Part shown: in pieces, positions 25,536-33,438 of the stretch | Position numbering within the stretch: the stretch's first letter is position 1 | Layout: each line of letters starts with the position of its first letter | Assembly (NCBI GenBank): GCA_041675885.1 | Contig: JBAYSY010000009.1 | Coordinates: 11,399-75,398, forward strand | DNA length: 64,000 bases | Direction of reading: 5' to 3' | Source: JBAYSY01 sp041675885 | Lineage (GTDB): Bacteria > Pseudomonadota > Alphaproteobacteria > Rhodobacterales > Rhodobacteraceae | The notes under the pieces: generated by a model | What the model was told of the DNA's origin: nothing | Databases searched by the model: none | Seen by the model: the letters and a program-made list of their open reading frames with translations, nothing else | Position numbers and translations under genes: made by a program

Positions 25536-25710
25536 CCACAGAGGGCAGCGGCCGACCGCAGGTGGCCGCCGCAACGCTTGTCGTCTGGCAGTTTATGGTG
25601 CCGAATACCCCTCGCTCAGAGGAGCATGCCGCAACGTCGAAATAGCGGCCGCCTGTCCGGGCGGTCGGCCGCTGCCCGGCGGCGCTGGCGCGGCTGTTCC
25701 GGGCAAGGGG
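25536..25710 (+). repeat. Family A long composite element
   Basis: The 5' part is ACCACAGAGGGCAGCGGCCG. A middle block follows: CGCAACG, then GTCTGGCAGTTTATGGTGCC and GAATACCCCTCGCTCAG. The 3' part (GGGCGGTCGGCCGCTGCCCG and CGGCTGTTCCGGGCAAGGGG) is as in the short forms. The middle block recurs almost base for base at 60376-60556, 35 kb away. No open frame or transposase is present. Confidence 0.75.
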
Positions 25711-25773
25711 GTGTGCGTGAGCGCACCCTACGGCAGGCCCACGGTGTAGGGTGGGCAATCTGCCCACCGCCCC
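25711..25773 (+). repeat. Family B two-hairpin repeat
   Basis: GTGTGCGTGAGCGCACCCTA followed by CGGCAGGCCCACGGTG and the hairpin TAGGGTGGGCAATCTGCCCA. Joined directly to the long family A element, as at 11221-11285. Confidence 0.7.
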
Positions 25774-25795
25774 CGGCAGGGTGCTTGCAAGCGGA

Positions 25796-26248
25796 TCAGA
25801 ACGCCTTGCCGATGCGGGCGTCCACCGAATGGGCGTTGCCGCCGCGCACGGCGAAGAAGAACAGCATCGCCGACCACAGGATCGACAGTTCCGCACCGCC
25901 ATAGCCCTGCCCCAGCGTGACCCAGTGGAACCAGACCGTGCCCAGCAGGACGATCAGCGCCGCGGCGGCGGCCGGGCGGGTCAGCAGCCCGAGGATCAGC
26001 AGGATGCCGCCGAAGAACTCGACCGCCGCCAAGAGCACCGACAGCAACCCGGCCGGGCCGAGGCCCATGGTCTCGAACACGCCCGAAGAGCCGGTCGGGT
26101 TCTGGATCTTCGGCCAGCCATGCACCACCAGCGCCACCCCGGCGGCCACCCGCAACAGGGTCTCCGAGATCGTCTCCAGCCCGGCATAGACCGGCCGCAG
26201 CGCCGGGATGATCAGGGATTGGCGGGCGGTGGTATCGGTGTCGCTCAT
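25796..26248 (-). CDS. DoxX family membrane protein
   Basis: 150 residues with four hydrophobic helices typical of DoxX/DoxD-like quinol- or redox-associated membrane proteins. LLRVAAGVALVVHGWPKIQN is the conserved first helix with the HG/HGW motif. LLAAVEFFGGILLILGLLTR is the second, followed by an alanine-rich third helix (AAAAALIVLLGTVWFHW) and a fourth (ILWSAMLFFFAVRG). The ATG at 26248 has GGAGG upstream; a longer reading to 26317 has no ribosome site. The biochemical function of most DoxX proteins is unsettled. No partner gene is next to it. Confidence 0.88.
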   Translation of the reverse strand: MSDTDTTARQSLIIPALRPVYAGLETISETLLRVAAGVALVVHGWPKIQNPTGSSGVFETMGLGPAGLLSVLLAAVEFFGGILLILGLLTRPAAAAALIVLLGTVWFHWVTLGQGYGGAELSILWSAMLFFFAVRGGNAHSVDARIGKAF

Positions 26249-26391
26249 GGCGGCCTCCTCGTTGGATCTGTTCGCAATATCTGGGCGGACCATGCGCACC
26301 CCTGCCCCGCAGCGCAAGCCGCACGGTGCTGCATTGCAGCATTCTCAAGGAAAATTGAGCGGATCGGCCGGATGTCGTGAGCGCGCCGGGT

Positions 26392-27468
26392 TCAGGCCCG
26401 GAAGTGCTTGGAAAGCTTGAGCCCCTGCCCCTGGTAGTTCGAGGCGATGCCCTGCCCGTAAAGCATGTCGGGCACCTCGGCCATGCGTTCATAGACCAGC
26501 CGCCCCACGACCTGCCCGTGTTCCAGCACGAAGGGCGCCTCGTGGCAGCGCACCTCCAGCACCCCGCGCGACCCCGCGCCCCCCGCCGCCGCATGGCCGA
26601 AACCGGGGTCGAAGAAACCCGCGTAATGCACCCGGAACTCGCCCACCATCGCCAGATAGGGCGCCATCTCGGCGGCGTGGTCGGGCGGGATGGTCACCGC
26701 CTCGCGGCTGACAAGGATGTAGAACGCACCGGGGTCGAGGATCACCCTTCCCTCGGGCGAACGGACCTCTTCCCAGAACTCGGCCGGATCATAGGCGCCG
26801 ATCCGGTCGAGGTCGATCACGCCGGTATGCGGCTTGGCCCGCCAGCCCGCGAGGTTGTCCGAACCGGGGCGCAGATCGACCGAAAAGCCCAGCCCGTCCG
26901 AAATGAGCGCCGGGCCGCTGACCAGCCCGACCGTCCGGTGCAGCGCCGCCAGCGCCTCGTCGTCCAGCACCGCATGGCCGCGCCGGAACCGGATCTGGTT
27001 GAGCCGCATCCCCGGCCGCACCAGAACCGAGAACGAACGCGGGCAGATCTCGGCATAAAGCGGACCCGAGTAGCCCGCCGGGATGCGGTCGAACTCCACC
27101 CCCTCGTCGGTGATGGTGCGCGTCAGCAGGTCGAGCCGCCCGGTCGAGCTTTTCGCATTGGCCACCGCCTGGATATCGGCGGGCAGCGCCAGACGCTCCA
27201 TCAGCGGGACCAGATAGACGCAGCCCTTTTCCAGCACCGCGCCGGGGCCGAGGTCGATGCTGTGCATCCCGAATTCGGCGATCCGTTCCGCCACCGTCCG
27301 GCCCTTGCCCGCAAGGAACGAGGCCCGCACCCGATGCGCCACGGGGCCGAGCCGCAGATCGAGGCTGGCGGGCTGTACCTGGCCGGACGCGGCGGGCGCA
27401 TCGGCGGCGATCGCCCCTTGCGCGATCAGCGCCCGGACCGCCTGCGACGGAAGCACACCCTCAGCCAT
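26392..27468 (-). CDS. dcd: 2'-deoxycytidine 5'-triphosphate deaminase, long two-domain form
   Basis: Converts dCTP to dUTP for thymidylate supply. 358 residues, about twice the length of E. coli Dcd (193). Two dUTPase-like halves are visible: the first with ASLDLRLGPVAHRVRASFL and NAKSSTGRLDLLTRTITDEG (the SSxGR phosphate-binding/catalytic region). The second carries YILVSREAVTIPPDHAAEMA and YAGFFDPGFGHAAAGG (DPG substrate loop). This double form is the usual alphaproteobacterial type. The ATG at 27468 has GGAGGGG upstream. It lies behind the tRNA-Pro terminator, so probably has its own promoter. Confidence 0.93.
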   Translation of the reverse strand: MAEGVLPSQAVRALIAQGAIAADAPAASGQVQPASLDLRLGPVAHRVRASFLAGKGRTVAERIAEFGMHSIDLGPGAVLEKGCVYLVPLMERLALPADIQAVANAKSSTGRLDLLTRTITDEGVEFDRIPAGYSGPLYAEICPRSFSVLVRPGMRLNQIRFRRGHAVLDDEALAALHRTVGLVSGPALISDGLGFSVDLRPGSDNLAGWRAKPHTGVIDLDRIGAYDPAEFWEEVRSPEGRVILDPGAFYILVSREAVTIPPDHAAEMAPYLAMVGEFRVHYAGFFDPGFGHAAAGGAGSRGVLEVRCHEAPFVLEHGQVVGRLVYERMAEVPDMLYGQGIASNYQGQGLKLSKHFRA

Positions 27469-27485
27469 CTGCCCCTCCGGCCCAT

Positions 27486-27529
27486 GAAACGGAACCGCCC
27501 GCACCCCGGGTCCGGGATGCGGGCGGTTC
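27486..27529 (-). terminator. Terminator hairpin downstream of tRNA-Pro
   Basis: GAACCGCCCGCA (27492-27503) pairs perfectly with TGCGGGCGGTTC (27518-27529) around an inner GC-rich loop. On the minus strand it is followed by CGTTTCATG. It ends 18 bases before the dcd start. Confidence 0.75.
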
Positions 27530-27537
27530 GGTGTTGG

Positions 27538-27612
27538 TCGGGCCGGCGAGATTCGAACTCGCGACCTTCCGTCCCCCAGACGGACGCGCTAACCAGGCTG
27601 CGCCACGGCCCG
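27538..27612 (-). tRNA. tRNA-Pro (anticodon GGG)
   Basis: On the minus strand, acceptor arms CGGGCCG and CGGCCCG pair perfectly, with discriminator A. The D-arm contains AGCCTGGTTAG. The anticodon stem-loop is TCCGT-CTGGGGG-ACGGA, giving anticodon GGG after U33. The T-arm is CGCGAGTTCGAATCTCG-like with TTCGAAT. A C1 start is characteristic of proline tRNAs. CCA is not encoded. It reads CCC and CCU codons. Confidence 0.96.
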
Positions 27613-27672
27613 ACGGCGACGATACATAGCGGGTTTGCCGCCGGGGGCAAGCGGGAAATAGCATGGTCCGAA

Positions 27673-28701
27673 TCAGGTGCCGCGATGCCGCGCGGCCTCG
27701 GCCATGCGGGCACGAAGCGCCGCCAGACGGTCGTGAACCGGCCGCAACGCCCCGGTTTCGGCGGCGGGCGGCGCGGCGCGCAGCCGGGCGGCAAACGTGG
27801 GGCCGGTGACCGGTTCGGGCGCGATCTCGGCCGGGTCGGGCATGGGCGGGCGCGGCGGCGGCGCGGCGGCCAGCCCCGGCCCGGTCACCATGTTTTCCGG
27901 CCAGGCGGTCGGCGGCAAAGTGGGCTCGGGCGCGCAGCGCGGCGGTTCGGGCGAATCGGCCGGTTCGGTCTCGGCCAGGGCGGAAGCGGGCGGTTCGGGG
28001 CCCGGCAGCGGATGGGCGAGATACCATTTCGCGGGCGGGGTGCCCGTATCGGCCCGGGGCGTATCGGTCCCGGGCCTGTCGGCTTCCGGCGTGCTGGCCT
28101 CGGGCAGCGCCGCCCCGGACTCCTCCCGCACCCGGCCGAAGTCCGGGGCGGATTCGGGCGCAGGTGTTTCGGTCTCCGCCACTTCGGATTCAGGGGCTTC
28201 TTCGAGGGCTTCGGGTTCGGAAGCTTCCGGTCCGGGCGCAGGCACTTCGGCCTCTGCCGATACCGCTTCGGATTCGCCCCCCGCCACTTCGGCCCCGGCA
28301 CGCGGCCCGCTCCGCAGGGGCGGCGGGAAGGGGAACACTTTCTGCACGGGCGCGACATCCCCGGCCCCGGCCTCCGGCGCCGCGTCCGGTTCGGGCGTCA
28401 GGTCCAGCACCGCGTCGTCGTCCTCCTCCGTCCCCCCGGCCAGCCCGGCCACATGCCGCACCCCGCGTTCGCGCAACAGCTTCTGCACGCCGCGGATCGT
28501 CATGCCGTCGTCATGCAGAAGCTGCTTGATCCCCGCAAGCAGGGCCACGTCCGACGGCCGGTAATACCGCCGCCCCCCGGCGCGCTTGACCGGGCGGACC
28601 TGCGGAAACCGGCTTTCCCAGAACCGCAGCACATGGGTGGGGGTTTCCAGCGCCTCGGCCACCTCGCTGATGGTCCGGAAGGCGTCGGGCGATTTCTGCA
28701 T
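27673..28701 (-). CDS. MerR family transcriptional regulator with long low-complexity extension
   Basis: 342 residues. Only the first ~80 are a MerR-type winged helix: AFRTISEVAEALETPTHVLR, FWESRFPQVRPVKRAGGRRY, then YRPSDVALLAGIKQLLHDDG. Residues ~90-290 are acidic and rich in Pro, Glu and Ala (e.g. EASEPEALEEAPESEVAE) with no recognisable fold. The last ~45 form a likely helix (PVHDRLAALRARMAEAARH). The gene lies 10 bases after ihfA, an arrangement common in this order. No effector domain of a metal or drug sensor is seen, so the signal is unknown. Confidence 0.88.
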   Translation of the reverse strand: MQKSPDAFRTISEVAEALETPTHVLRFWESRFPQVRPVKRAGGRRYYRPSDVALLAGIKQLLHDDGMTIRGVQKLLRERGVRHVAGLAGGTEEDDDAVLDLTPEPDAAPEAGAGDVAPVQKVFPFPPPLRSGPRAGAEVAGGESEAVSAEAEVPAPGPEASEPEALEEAPESEVAETETPAPESAPDFGRVREESGAALPEASTPEADRPGTDTPRADTGTPPAKWYLAHPLPGPEPPASALAETEPADSPEPPRCAPEPTLPPTAWPENMVTGPGLAAAPPPRPPMPDPAEIAPEPVTGPTFAARLRAAPPAAETGALRPVHDRLAALRARMAEAARHRGT

Positions 28702-28711
28702 GTCCGGCCCC

Positions 28712-29014
28712 TCAGCCGTCGGAACCGGCCGCGACCCGATCCTTCATCAGATGCGACGGGCGGAACGACAGCACGCGGCGCGGGCTGATCGGCACTTCCT
28801 CGCCGGTCTTGGGGTTGCGGCCCACCCGGGCCGCCTTGTCGCGCACCGAAAAGGTGCCGAAGGACGAAATCTTGACCGTCTCGCCCGCGACCAGCGCATC
28901 GGCCACATGGCCCAGCACCGATTCCACAAGCTGGGCGGATTCGCTTCGCGACAGGCCGACCTCGCGAAAGACGGCCTCACTCAGATCCATGCGCGTCAAT
29001 GTCCGTTCACCCAT
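28712..29014 (-). CDS. ihfA: Integration host factor subunit alpha
   Basis: A DNA-bending protein that acts as a heterodimer with IhfB in recombination, replication and transcription. 100 residues with DLSEAVFREVGLSRSESAQL at the N-terminal helices and VKISSFGTFSVRDKAARVGR in the core. The DNA-intercalating arm is GRNPKTGEEVPISPRRVLSF. The C-terminal helix RPSHLMKDRV follows. The ATG at 29014 has a GGGGGGA tract upstream. It sits 108 bases downstream of fabH, as in other Rhodobacterales. Confidence 0.96.
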   Translation of the reverse strand: MGERTLTRMDLSEAVFREVGLSRSESAQLVESVLGHVADALVAGETVKISSFGTFSVRDKAARVGRNPKTGEEVPISPRRVLSFRPSHLMKDRVAAGSDG

Positions 29015-29122
29015 GACTGTCCCCCCGGGATTTTCCGGCAGGATGCGGGAGATGATTTTCCGAGTCAATATCAATGGCTTGCAGCGGCAGTTTCAGCGCA
29101 CTTCCGCCGCAGTGCCGCAAGC

Positions 29123-30094
29123 CTACCAGCGCAGCACCACCGCGCCCCAGGCAAGACCGCCGCCGATGGCCTCGGTCACCAGCAGATCGCCGCGCTTGAT
29201 CTGGCCGCGCGCCTGCCCCACCGACAGCGCCAGCGGGATCGAGGCGGCCGAGGTGTTGCCGTGATCCTGCACCGTCACCACCACCCGCTCCATCGGCACC
29301 TGCATCCGCTGGGCGGTGCCGGCGATGATGCGCAGATTGGCCTGGTGCGGCACGATCCAGTCCACATCGGCACCGGAAAGCCCGGCCTTGTCCAGCGCGG
29401 TATGGGCGGTGGCGGCCAGCTTTTCGATGGCGTGGCGGAACACTTCCTTGCCCTGCATCCGCAGATGCCCGGTGGTGCCGGTCGAGGAGCCGCCATCGAC
29501 GTAAAGGATATCACGGAACCGCCCGTCCGAGTTGAGATCGGCGGACAGGATGCCCCGGTCGGCGCTGGTGCCCGCGCCCTCGGCGGCCTCCAGGACCAGC
29601 GCCCCCGCCCCGTCGCCGAACAGCACGCAGGTGCCCCGGTCGGTCCAGTCCATCAGCCGCGAGAAGGTCTCGGCCCCGATCACCAGCGCCCGCCGCACCG
29701 TGCCGCCGCGAATCATCGAATCGGCATTGGCCAGCGCAAAGACGAACCCGGCGCAGACCGCCTGGATGTCATAGGCGAAGCCCCCGGTCATCCCCAGTTC
29801 GGCCTGCACCATGGTCGCGGTGGAGGGGAAGGTGAAATCCGGCGTCGAGGTCGCGACGATCAGCATGTCGATGTCGTCGGGGCCAAGCCCGGCATCGTCA
29901 AGCGCCGCCTGGGCCGCGCGGGTGGCGATATCGCAGGTGGTCTGGCCCTCGGCCACGAAATGTCGCCGCTCGATCCCCGAACGTGAACGGATCCATTCGT
30001 CGCTGGTGTCTATCAGGCTTTCAAATTCGGCGTTGGGAACCACCCGTTCGGGCAGGTAGTGCCCGACGCCCCTGACCACGGCGCGTATCGTCAT
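29123..30094 (-). CDS. fabH: 3-oxoacyl-[acyl-carrier-protein] synthase III
   Basis: Starts fatty acid synthesis by condensing acetyl-CoA with malonyl-ACP. 323 residues of the thiolase fold. The catalytic Cys is C114 in DIQAVCAGF; the active-site His is in DWIVPHQANLRI and the Asn in DHGNTSAASIPLAL. The start overlaps the plsX stop by four bases (ATGA), the usual plsX-fabH pairing that ties phospholipid and fatty acid initiation together. Confidence 0.97.
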   Translation of the reverse strand: MTIRAVVRGVGHYLPERVVPNAEFESLIDTSDEWIRSRSGIERRHFVAEGQTTCDIATRAAQAALDDAGLGPDDIDMLIVATSTPDFTFPSTATMVQAELGMTGGFAYDIQAVCAGFVFALANADSMIRGGTVRRALVIGAETFSRLMDWTDRGTCVLFGDGAGALVLEAAEGAGTSADRGILSADLNSDGRFRDILYVDGGSSTGTTGHLRMQGKEVFRHAIEKLAATAHTALDKAGLSGADVDWIVPHQANLRIIAGTAQRMQVPMERVVVTVQDHGNTSAASIPLALSVGQARGQIKRGDLLVTEAIGGGLAWGAVVLRW

Positions 30095-31212
30095 TCATTC
30101 TCACCGTCGATGGACCCATTCGGCGCGTCATCCTGCCCCGCCCCCCCGGCAGATGCAACCCGCGCCGCCAGACGGTCCTGAAAGCCGGATTTTCCAAGCT
30201 GGAACGCCAGCTTGATCGCCGCCGAAACGCCCGTCGCATCGGCCGATCCATGCGATTTGACCACCGTCCCGTTAAGCCCGAGGAACACGCCCCCGTTCAC
30301 CCGGCGCGGGTCGATGCGCTTTTGCAGCCGCCGGAGCGAGGTAAGCGCCAGCAGCGCGGCGATTCGCGACAGCGGCGTGGCGGCGAAAGCCTGCTTGAGG
30401 AAATCGCCGATCATCTTCGCCGTGCCCTCGCCGGTCTTCAGCGCGATATTGCCGGTGAAACCGTCGGTGACGACCACGTCGATCCGGTCCGAGGGCAGGT
30501 CGCCGCCCTCGATGAAACCCACATAGTCGAAACTGCCCGCCGTGGTGGCGGCGGCGATCATCTCATGCGCCTGCCGCAGCTCGGCCCGGCCCTTGTGCTC
30601 TTCGGTGCCGACATTCAGCAACCCGATCCGCGGCCGCGACAGCCCGAGGCCGTTGCGCGCGTAAGAGGCGCCCATGGTGGCGAATTGCAGCAGGTCATGG
30701 GCGTCGGCGCGGATATCGGCGCCCACGTCCAGCATGACGTTGAACCCCGAAGGGTTGCGCGAGGGCCAGAGGCAGGCGATCGCCGGACGGTTGACGCCGG
30801 GCATCCGGCGCAGCCGGATCATCGACAGCGCCATCAGCGCGCCGGTATTGCCGCACGAAAGCGCCGCCGTGGCCTCGCCGCGCCTGACCGCCTCGATACA
30901 GGACCACATCGAGGTGTCCGAACCGTTGCGCACCACCTGGCTGGGCTTGTCCTCCATCGCCACCACCCGGGGCGCATGGCGGATCAGCACCCGCCCGGCC
31001 AGCGCCCGGCGGCGGCGGACCAGCCGTCCAAGTTCGGCCTGGTCACCATGCAGGATGAAGGCGATTTCCGGATTGCGCGAGGCCGACTTGACCATCCCGG
31101 CCACGACCGCGGCCGGGCCGCGGTCGCCGCCCATCGCATCGACGGAAATCACGATCTTGTCCCGGAAACCGGCGGGCAGTTCGCTGCTCAAGGACTCGGT
31201 GTCGGACAGCAT
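30091..31212 (-). CDS. plsX: Phosphate acyltransferase PlsX
   Basis: Converts acyl-ACP to acyl-phosphate, the donor for PlsY in phospholipid synthesis; peripheral membrane enzyme. 373 residues. Motifs: ISVDAMGGDRGPAAVVAGMV near the N-terminus, LSCGNTGALMALSMIRLRRM (~115-135), and VVTDGFTGNIALKTGEGTAK (~255). The start at 31212 (MLSDTES) was chosen because the open frame upstream runs into rpmF. The ribosome site is weak (AAGG). Part of DUF177-rpmF-plsX-fabH. Confidence 0.95.
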   Translation of the reverse strand: MLSDTESLSSELPAGFRDKIVISVDAMGGDRGPAAVVAGMVKSASRNPEIAFILHGDQAELGRLVRRRRALAGRVLIRHAPRVVAMEDKPSQVVRNGSDTSMWSCIEAVRRGEATAALSCGNTGALMALSMIRLRRMPGVNRPAIACLWPSRNPSGFNVMLDVGADIRADAHDLLQFATMGASYARNGLGLSRPRIGLLNVGTEEHKGRAELRQAHEMIAAATTAGSFDYVGFIEGGDLPSDRIDVVVTDGFTGNIALKTGEGTAKMIGDFLKQAFAATPLSRIAALLALTSLRRLQKRIDPRRVNGGVFLGLNGTVVKSHGSADATGVSAAIKLAFQLGKSGFQDRLAARVASAGGAGQDDAPNGSIDGENE

Positions 31213-31234
31213 GGCCTTGACCGCGCCGTGCGGC

Positions 31235-31441
31235 TTATGCCGCGTCGCCGTCCAGATCGACCTCGTCGGCCCGGGCGACGACTTCGCGCTGGGCGTAATG
31301 GCCACAGGCGCCGCAGACGTGATGCGGGCGCTTGAGTTCACCGCAGTTCGGGCATTCGTTCGGATTGCCGGCCACAAGGGCGTCATGCGAACGGCGCATG
31401 TTGCGGCGGGAGCGCGTGACTCGGTTCTGCGGGACAGCCAT
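31235..31441 (-). CDS. rpmF: 50S ribosomal protein L32
   Basis: 68 residues, zinc-ribbon type. It starts MAVPQNRVTRSRRNMRRSHD and holds the two cysteine pairs CPNCGELKRPHHVCGACG, so this is the zinc-binding version. The acidic C-terminus (DEVDLDGDAA) is common in Alphaproteobacteria. It lies 22 bases before plsX and 206 bases after DUF177; the order DUF177-rpmF-plsX-fabH is widespread in bacteria. Confidence 0.97.
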   Translation of the reverse strand: MAVPQNRVTRSRRNMRRSHDALVAGNPNECPNCGELKRPHHVCGACGHYAQREVVARADEVDLDGDAA

Positions 31442-31647
31442 GTCTCAACCTCGGATTGCTGGGGGACAGGCCCCTGATTATCTTTCGTTTCCGCTACGGA
31501 AAAACCGCCGACCCGGCGAGGTGCCGGGTCTGCGGTGGCCGGGTCTGCGGGCGACCCGTCTCGTGAAGCGCGGAACATAGTCGGATTCGGGCCGCGTGCA
31601 AGCCCTTTCTGGCATTGATCCGGCCGCATGGGGCCGGAAACCGGACG

Positions 31648-32238
31648 TCACCGGCCGCCGCCCTTGCCGCCCTCCCCGTCGCCGGGTTCGCCATCGGGAC
31701 GCGCCAGCCCGTCGCGCAGCGCCGCAAGCCCGGCGAAGGGCCGCAGGTCGGCATCGCGCAGCGGCGCGGTGCCCGGGGCGGCATGGACCGCCTCGCCCAG
31801 TTCCGCCCCCTCGGCGCGCGGATAGTCGGGCAGCGCCAGCGCCAGCGCCTCGACCATCACCGCGGCGATGTCGATCACCTCGGGCAGCGGCTCGATACTG
31901 TCGTCCTCGGGCATCTCGGCCTCGGCCGCCCCGGGTTCGGCAAGGCCCGCAACGTAACGGCGGATCACGGTCTGGTCGATCCGGCTGGTGACCGGGGCCA
32001 GCGTGACCACGCAGGGCTGCACCACGGTCGCGCCCAGCCGGGCTTCGAGCACCAGATCGCGCCGCCCCTCGGGCCGGAGCGTGCCGCCGAACGTCAGCTT
32101 GCGCAGCGCCGACGCGCCGATCAGCGCGGCGATGGTGGCGCGGTCCCCGGCTTCGGGCGCAAGTTCGAAAGCGTATTCCCGCCGTCCGGCCAGTTCGGCG
32201 CTGCGCACCGGCAGCGAAACGGGCAGATAATCGGACAT
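31648..32238 (-). CDS. DUF177 (YceD) family protein
   Basis: 196 residues. The family is implicated in 23S rRNA accumulation in bacteria and chloroplasts. Recognisable parts: LPVSLPVRSAELAGRREYAF at the start, a beta-rich middle, and VVTLAPVTSRIDQTVIRRYV (~90-110), where family members have a CxRC-CL type site (here a single Cys in VVQPCVVTLAPV). An acidic central segment (EMPEDDSIEPLPEVIDI) follows. The position upstream of rpmF is the canonical context and supports the call. It is divergent from bamE. Confidence 0.88.
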   Translation of the reverse strand: MSDYLPVSLPVRSAELAGRREYAFELAPEAGDRATIAALIGASALRKLTFGGTLRPEGRRDLVLEARLGATVVQPCVVTLAPVTSRIDQTVIRRYVAGLAEPGAAEAEMPEDDSIEPLPEVIDIAAVMVEALALALPDYPRAEGAELGEAVHAAPGTAPLRDADLRPFAGLAALRDGLARPDGEPGDGEGGKGGGR

Positions 32239-32397
32239 CCCTCACCTCCTGCGGATTTCCCCCGGCGCGGCCCCGGCCGCGGCGCGACATGCGGTCGGGC
32301 GCCCGGCCGCCGGGGCAGGCACGTTCCTTTCTTGAACCGCGCCGCGTCCTTCTGTAAGCCGGATACGAGGCAAGCGGGATCAAGGCAAGAGGGCGCG

Positions 32398-32856
32398 ATG
32401 GCAAAGGCAGGGCAGCGGATGCGCATGGCGGCGGCCGCGATCGCGCTGATCGCGGTGGCCGGATGCTCGGCCGTCTATCGCAACCATGGCTATGTGCCGA
32501 CCGAAGGCGACCTCGCGTCGATCGCCGTCGGGGTCGATACCCGCGACACCGTGGCGCAAGCGCTCGGCCACCCGTCGGCGGGCGGCGTGCTGGGCGAAAG
32601 CGACTGGTATTACGTGCAGAGCCGCTGGCGCCACTACGGCGCGCGCGCCCCGCGCGAGATCGAGCGTCAGGTGCTGGCGGTTTCCTTCGACGGCAGCGAC
32701 CGGGTGGCCAATATCGAACGCTTCGGGCTGGAGAACGGGCAGGTCGTCACGCTCTCGCGCCGGGTGACCGAAACCAGCGTGCGCGACATCGGCCTTGTGC
32801 GCCAGCTGATGCGCAACCTCGGCAACTTCCAGGCCGGGCAGTTCTTCCAGCAGTGA
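32398..32856 (+). CDS. bamE: Outer membrane assembly factor BamE (SmpA/OmlA) lipoprotein
   Basis: A lipoprotein of the BAM complex that stabilises BamD and helps insert outer-membrane proteins. 152 residues. Signal peptide with lipobox (MAAAAIALIAVAGC; acylated Cys about residue 22), then the OmlA/SmpA fold (VGVDTRDTVAQALGHPSAGG, WYYVQSRWRHYG). The ATG at 32398 follows AAGAGGG; the open frame extends upstream without a ribosome site and inside the divergent promoter. The next + gene is rbfA, 44 bases on. Confidence 0.93.
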   Translation: MAKAGQRMRMAAAAIALIAVAGCSAVYRNHGYVPTEGDLASIAVGVDTRDTVAQALGHPSAGGVLGESDWYYVQSRWRHYGARAPREIERQVLAVSFDGSDRVANIERFGLENGQVVTLSRRVTETSVRDIGLVRQLMRNLGNFQAGQFFQQ

Positions 32857-32900
32857 CGGCCACCGTTGCGGGGGGCGGCGAAACGCCCTACATGGCGGGC

Positions 32901-33329
32901 ATGGCACAGAACCGCTTTCCCCGGGGCGCGGGCCCCTCGCAACGTCAGCTCCGGGTGGGCGAGCTGGTCCGGCGCAGGCTGTCGGACCTGCTGGCGCGGG
33001 CCGAGGTGCATGACCCCGAACTCAACCGCATGTCGATCACCGTCGGCGAGGTGCGGATCTCGCCCGACCTGAAGATCGCCACCGCCTATGTGCTGCCGCT
33101 GGGCGGGCACGGCAAAGGGAGCGCGCTGGCGGCGCTGCGGCGCAACCAGGGCGAGCTGCGGCGGATGGTGGCCAAGGGCATGGCGCTGAAATACGCGCCC
33201 GAACTGCGCTTCGCCATCGACGAGACCTTCGACCGGATGGACGAGACCCGCCGGATGTTCGCCGACGAGACGGTGCGGCGCGATATCTCGGCCCCGGAAG
33301 ACGAAGGCGATGACGGCGCGCGGGAGTAG
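32901..33329 (+). CDS. rbfA: 30S ribosome-binding factor A
   Basis: A 30S maturation factor acting near helix 1 of 16S rRNA, needed for growth in the cold. 142 residues with SQRQLRVGELVRRRLSDLLA, DPELNRMSITVGEVRISPDL and a KH-like fold (IATAYVLPLGG). The C-terminal RFAIDETFDRMDETRRMF matches the family helix. Start: 32901 (MAQNRFPRG) is preferred, with 32892 (MAGMAQ) as an alternative; neither has a strong ribosome site. It is followed by the glycosidase-like gene and truB. Confidence 0.93.
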   Translation: MAQNRFPRGAGPSQRQLRVGELVRRRLSDLLARAEVHDPELNRMSITVGEVRISPDLKIATAYVLPLGGHGKGSALAALRRNQGELRRMVAKGMALKYAPELRFAIDETFDRMDETRRMFADETVRRDISAPEDEGDDGARE

Positions 33330-33364
33330 GCCCGGCGGCCGCGCGCGGGCGGAGAGTGCGGGAC

Positions 33365-33438
33365 GGGGGGCTGTCTGCCCCCCGCCGCCGATGCGTGCCG
33401 CACCGGCGCCCCCCGAGAGTATTTCCGGCAAGATGAAG
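33365..33438 (+). repeat. Family D element downstream of rbfA
   Basis: The hairpin GGGGGGC-TGTCT-GCCCCCC (33365-33383) is followed 26 bases later by CCCCCGAGAGTATTTCCGGC and AAGATGAA. The last ATG of the motif is the likely start codon of the next gene. The hairpin loop matches the copy at 48092-48110 (complement GGGGGC-TGTCC-GCCCCC). Confidence 0.65.

Noticed and set aside
25588..25610. Sigma-54-like promoter (TGGCAG...TGGTGCC) in the conserved core of the long repeat
   Set aside because: The GG and GC dinucleotides are not at the required -24/-12 spacing.
25474..25904. 91- to 135-residue + frames upstream of DoxX as possible transposase remnants
   Set aside because: They translate the long composite repeat and the antisense of DoxX; there is no DDE, HUH or other transposase motif.
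27538..27612. tRNA-Pro as a phage attachment site
   Set aside because: No integrase, no duplicated 3' tRNA end and no foreign-looking DNA beside it.
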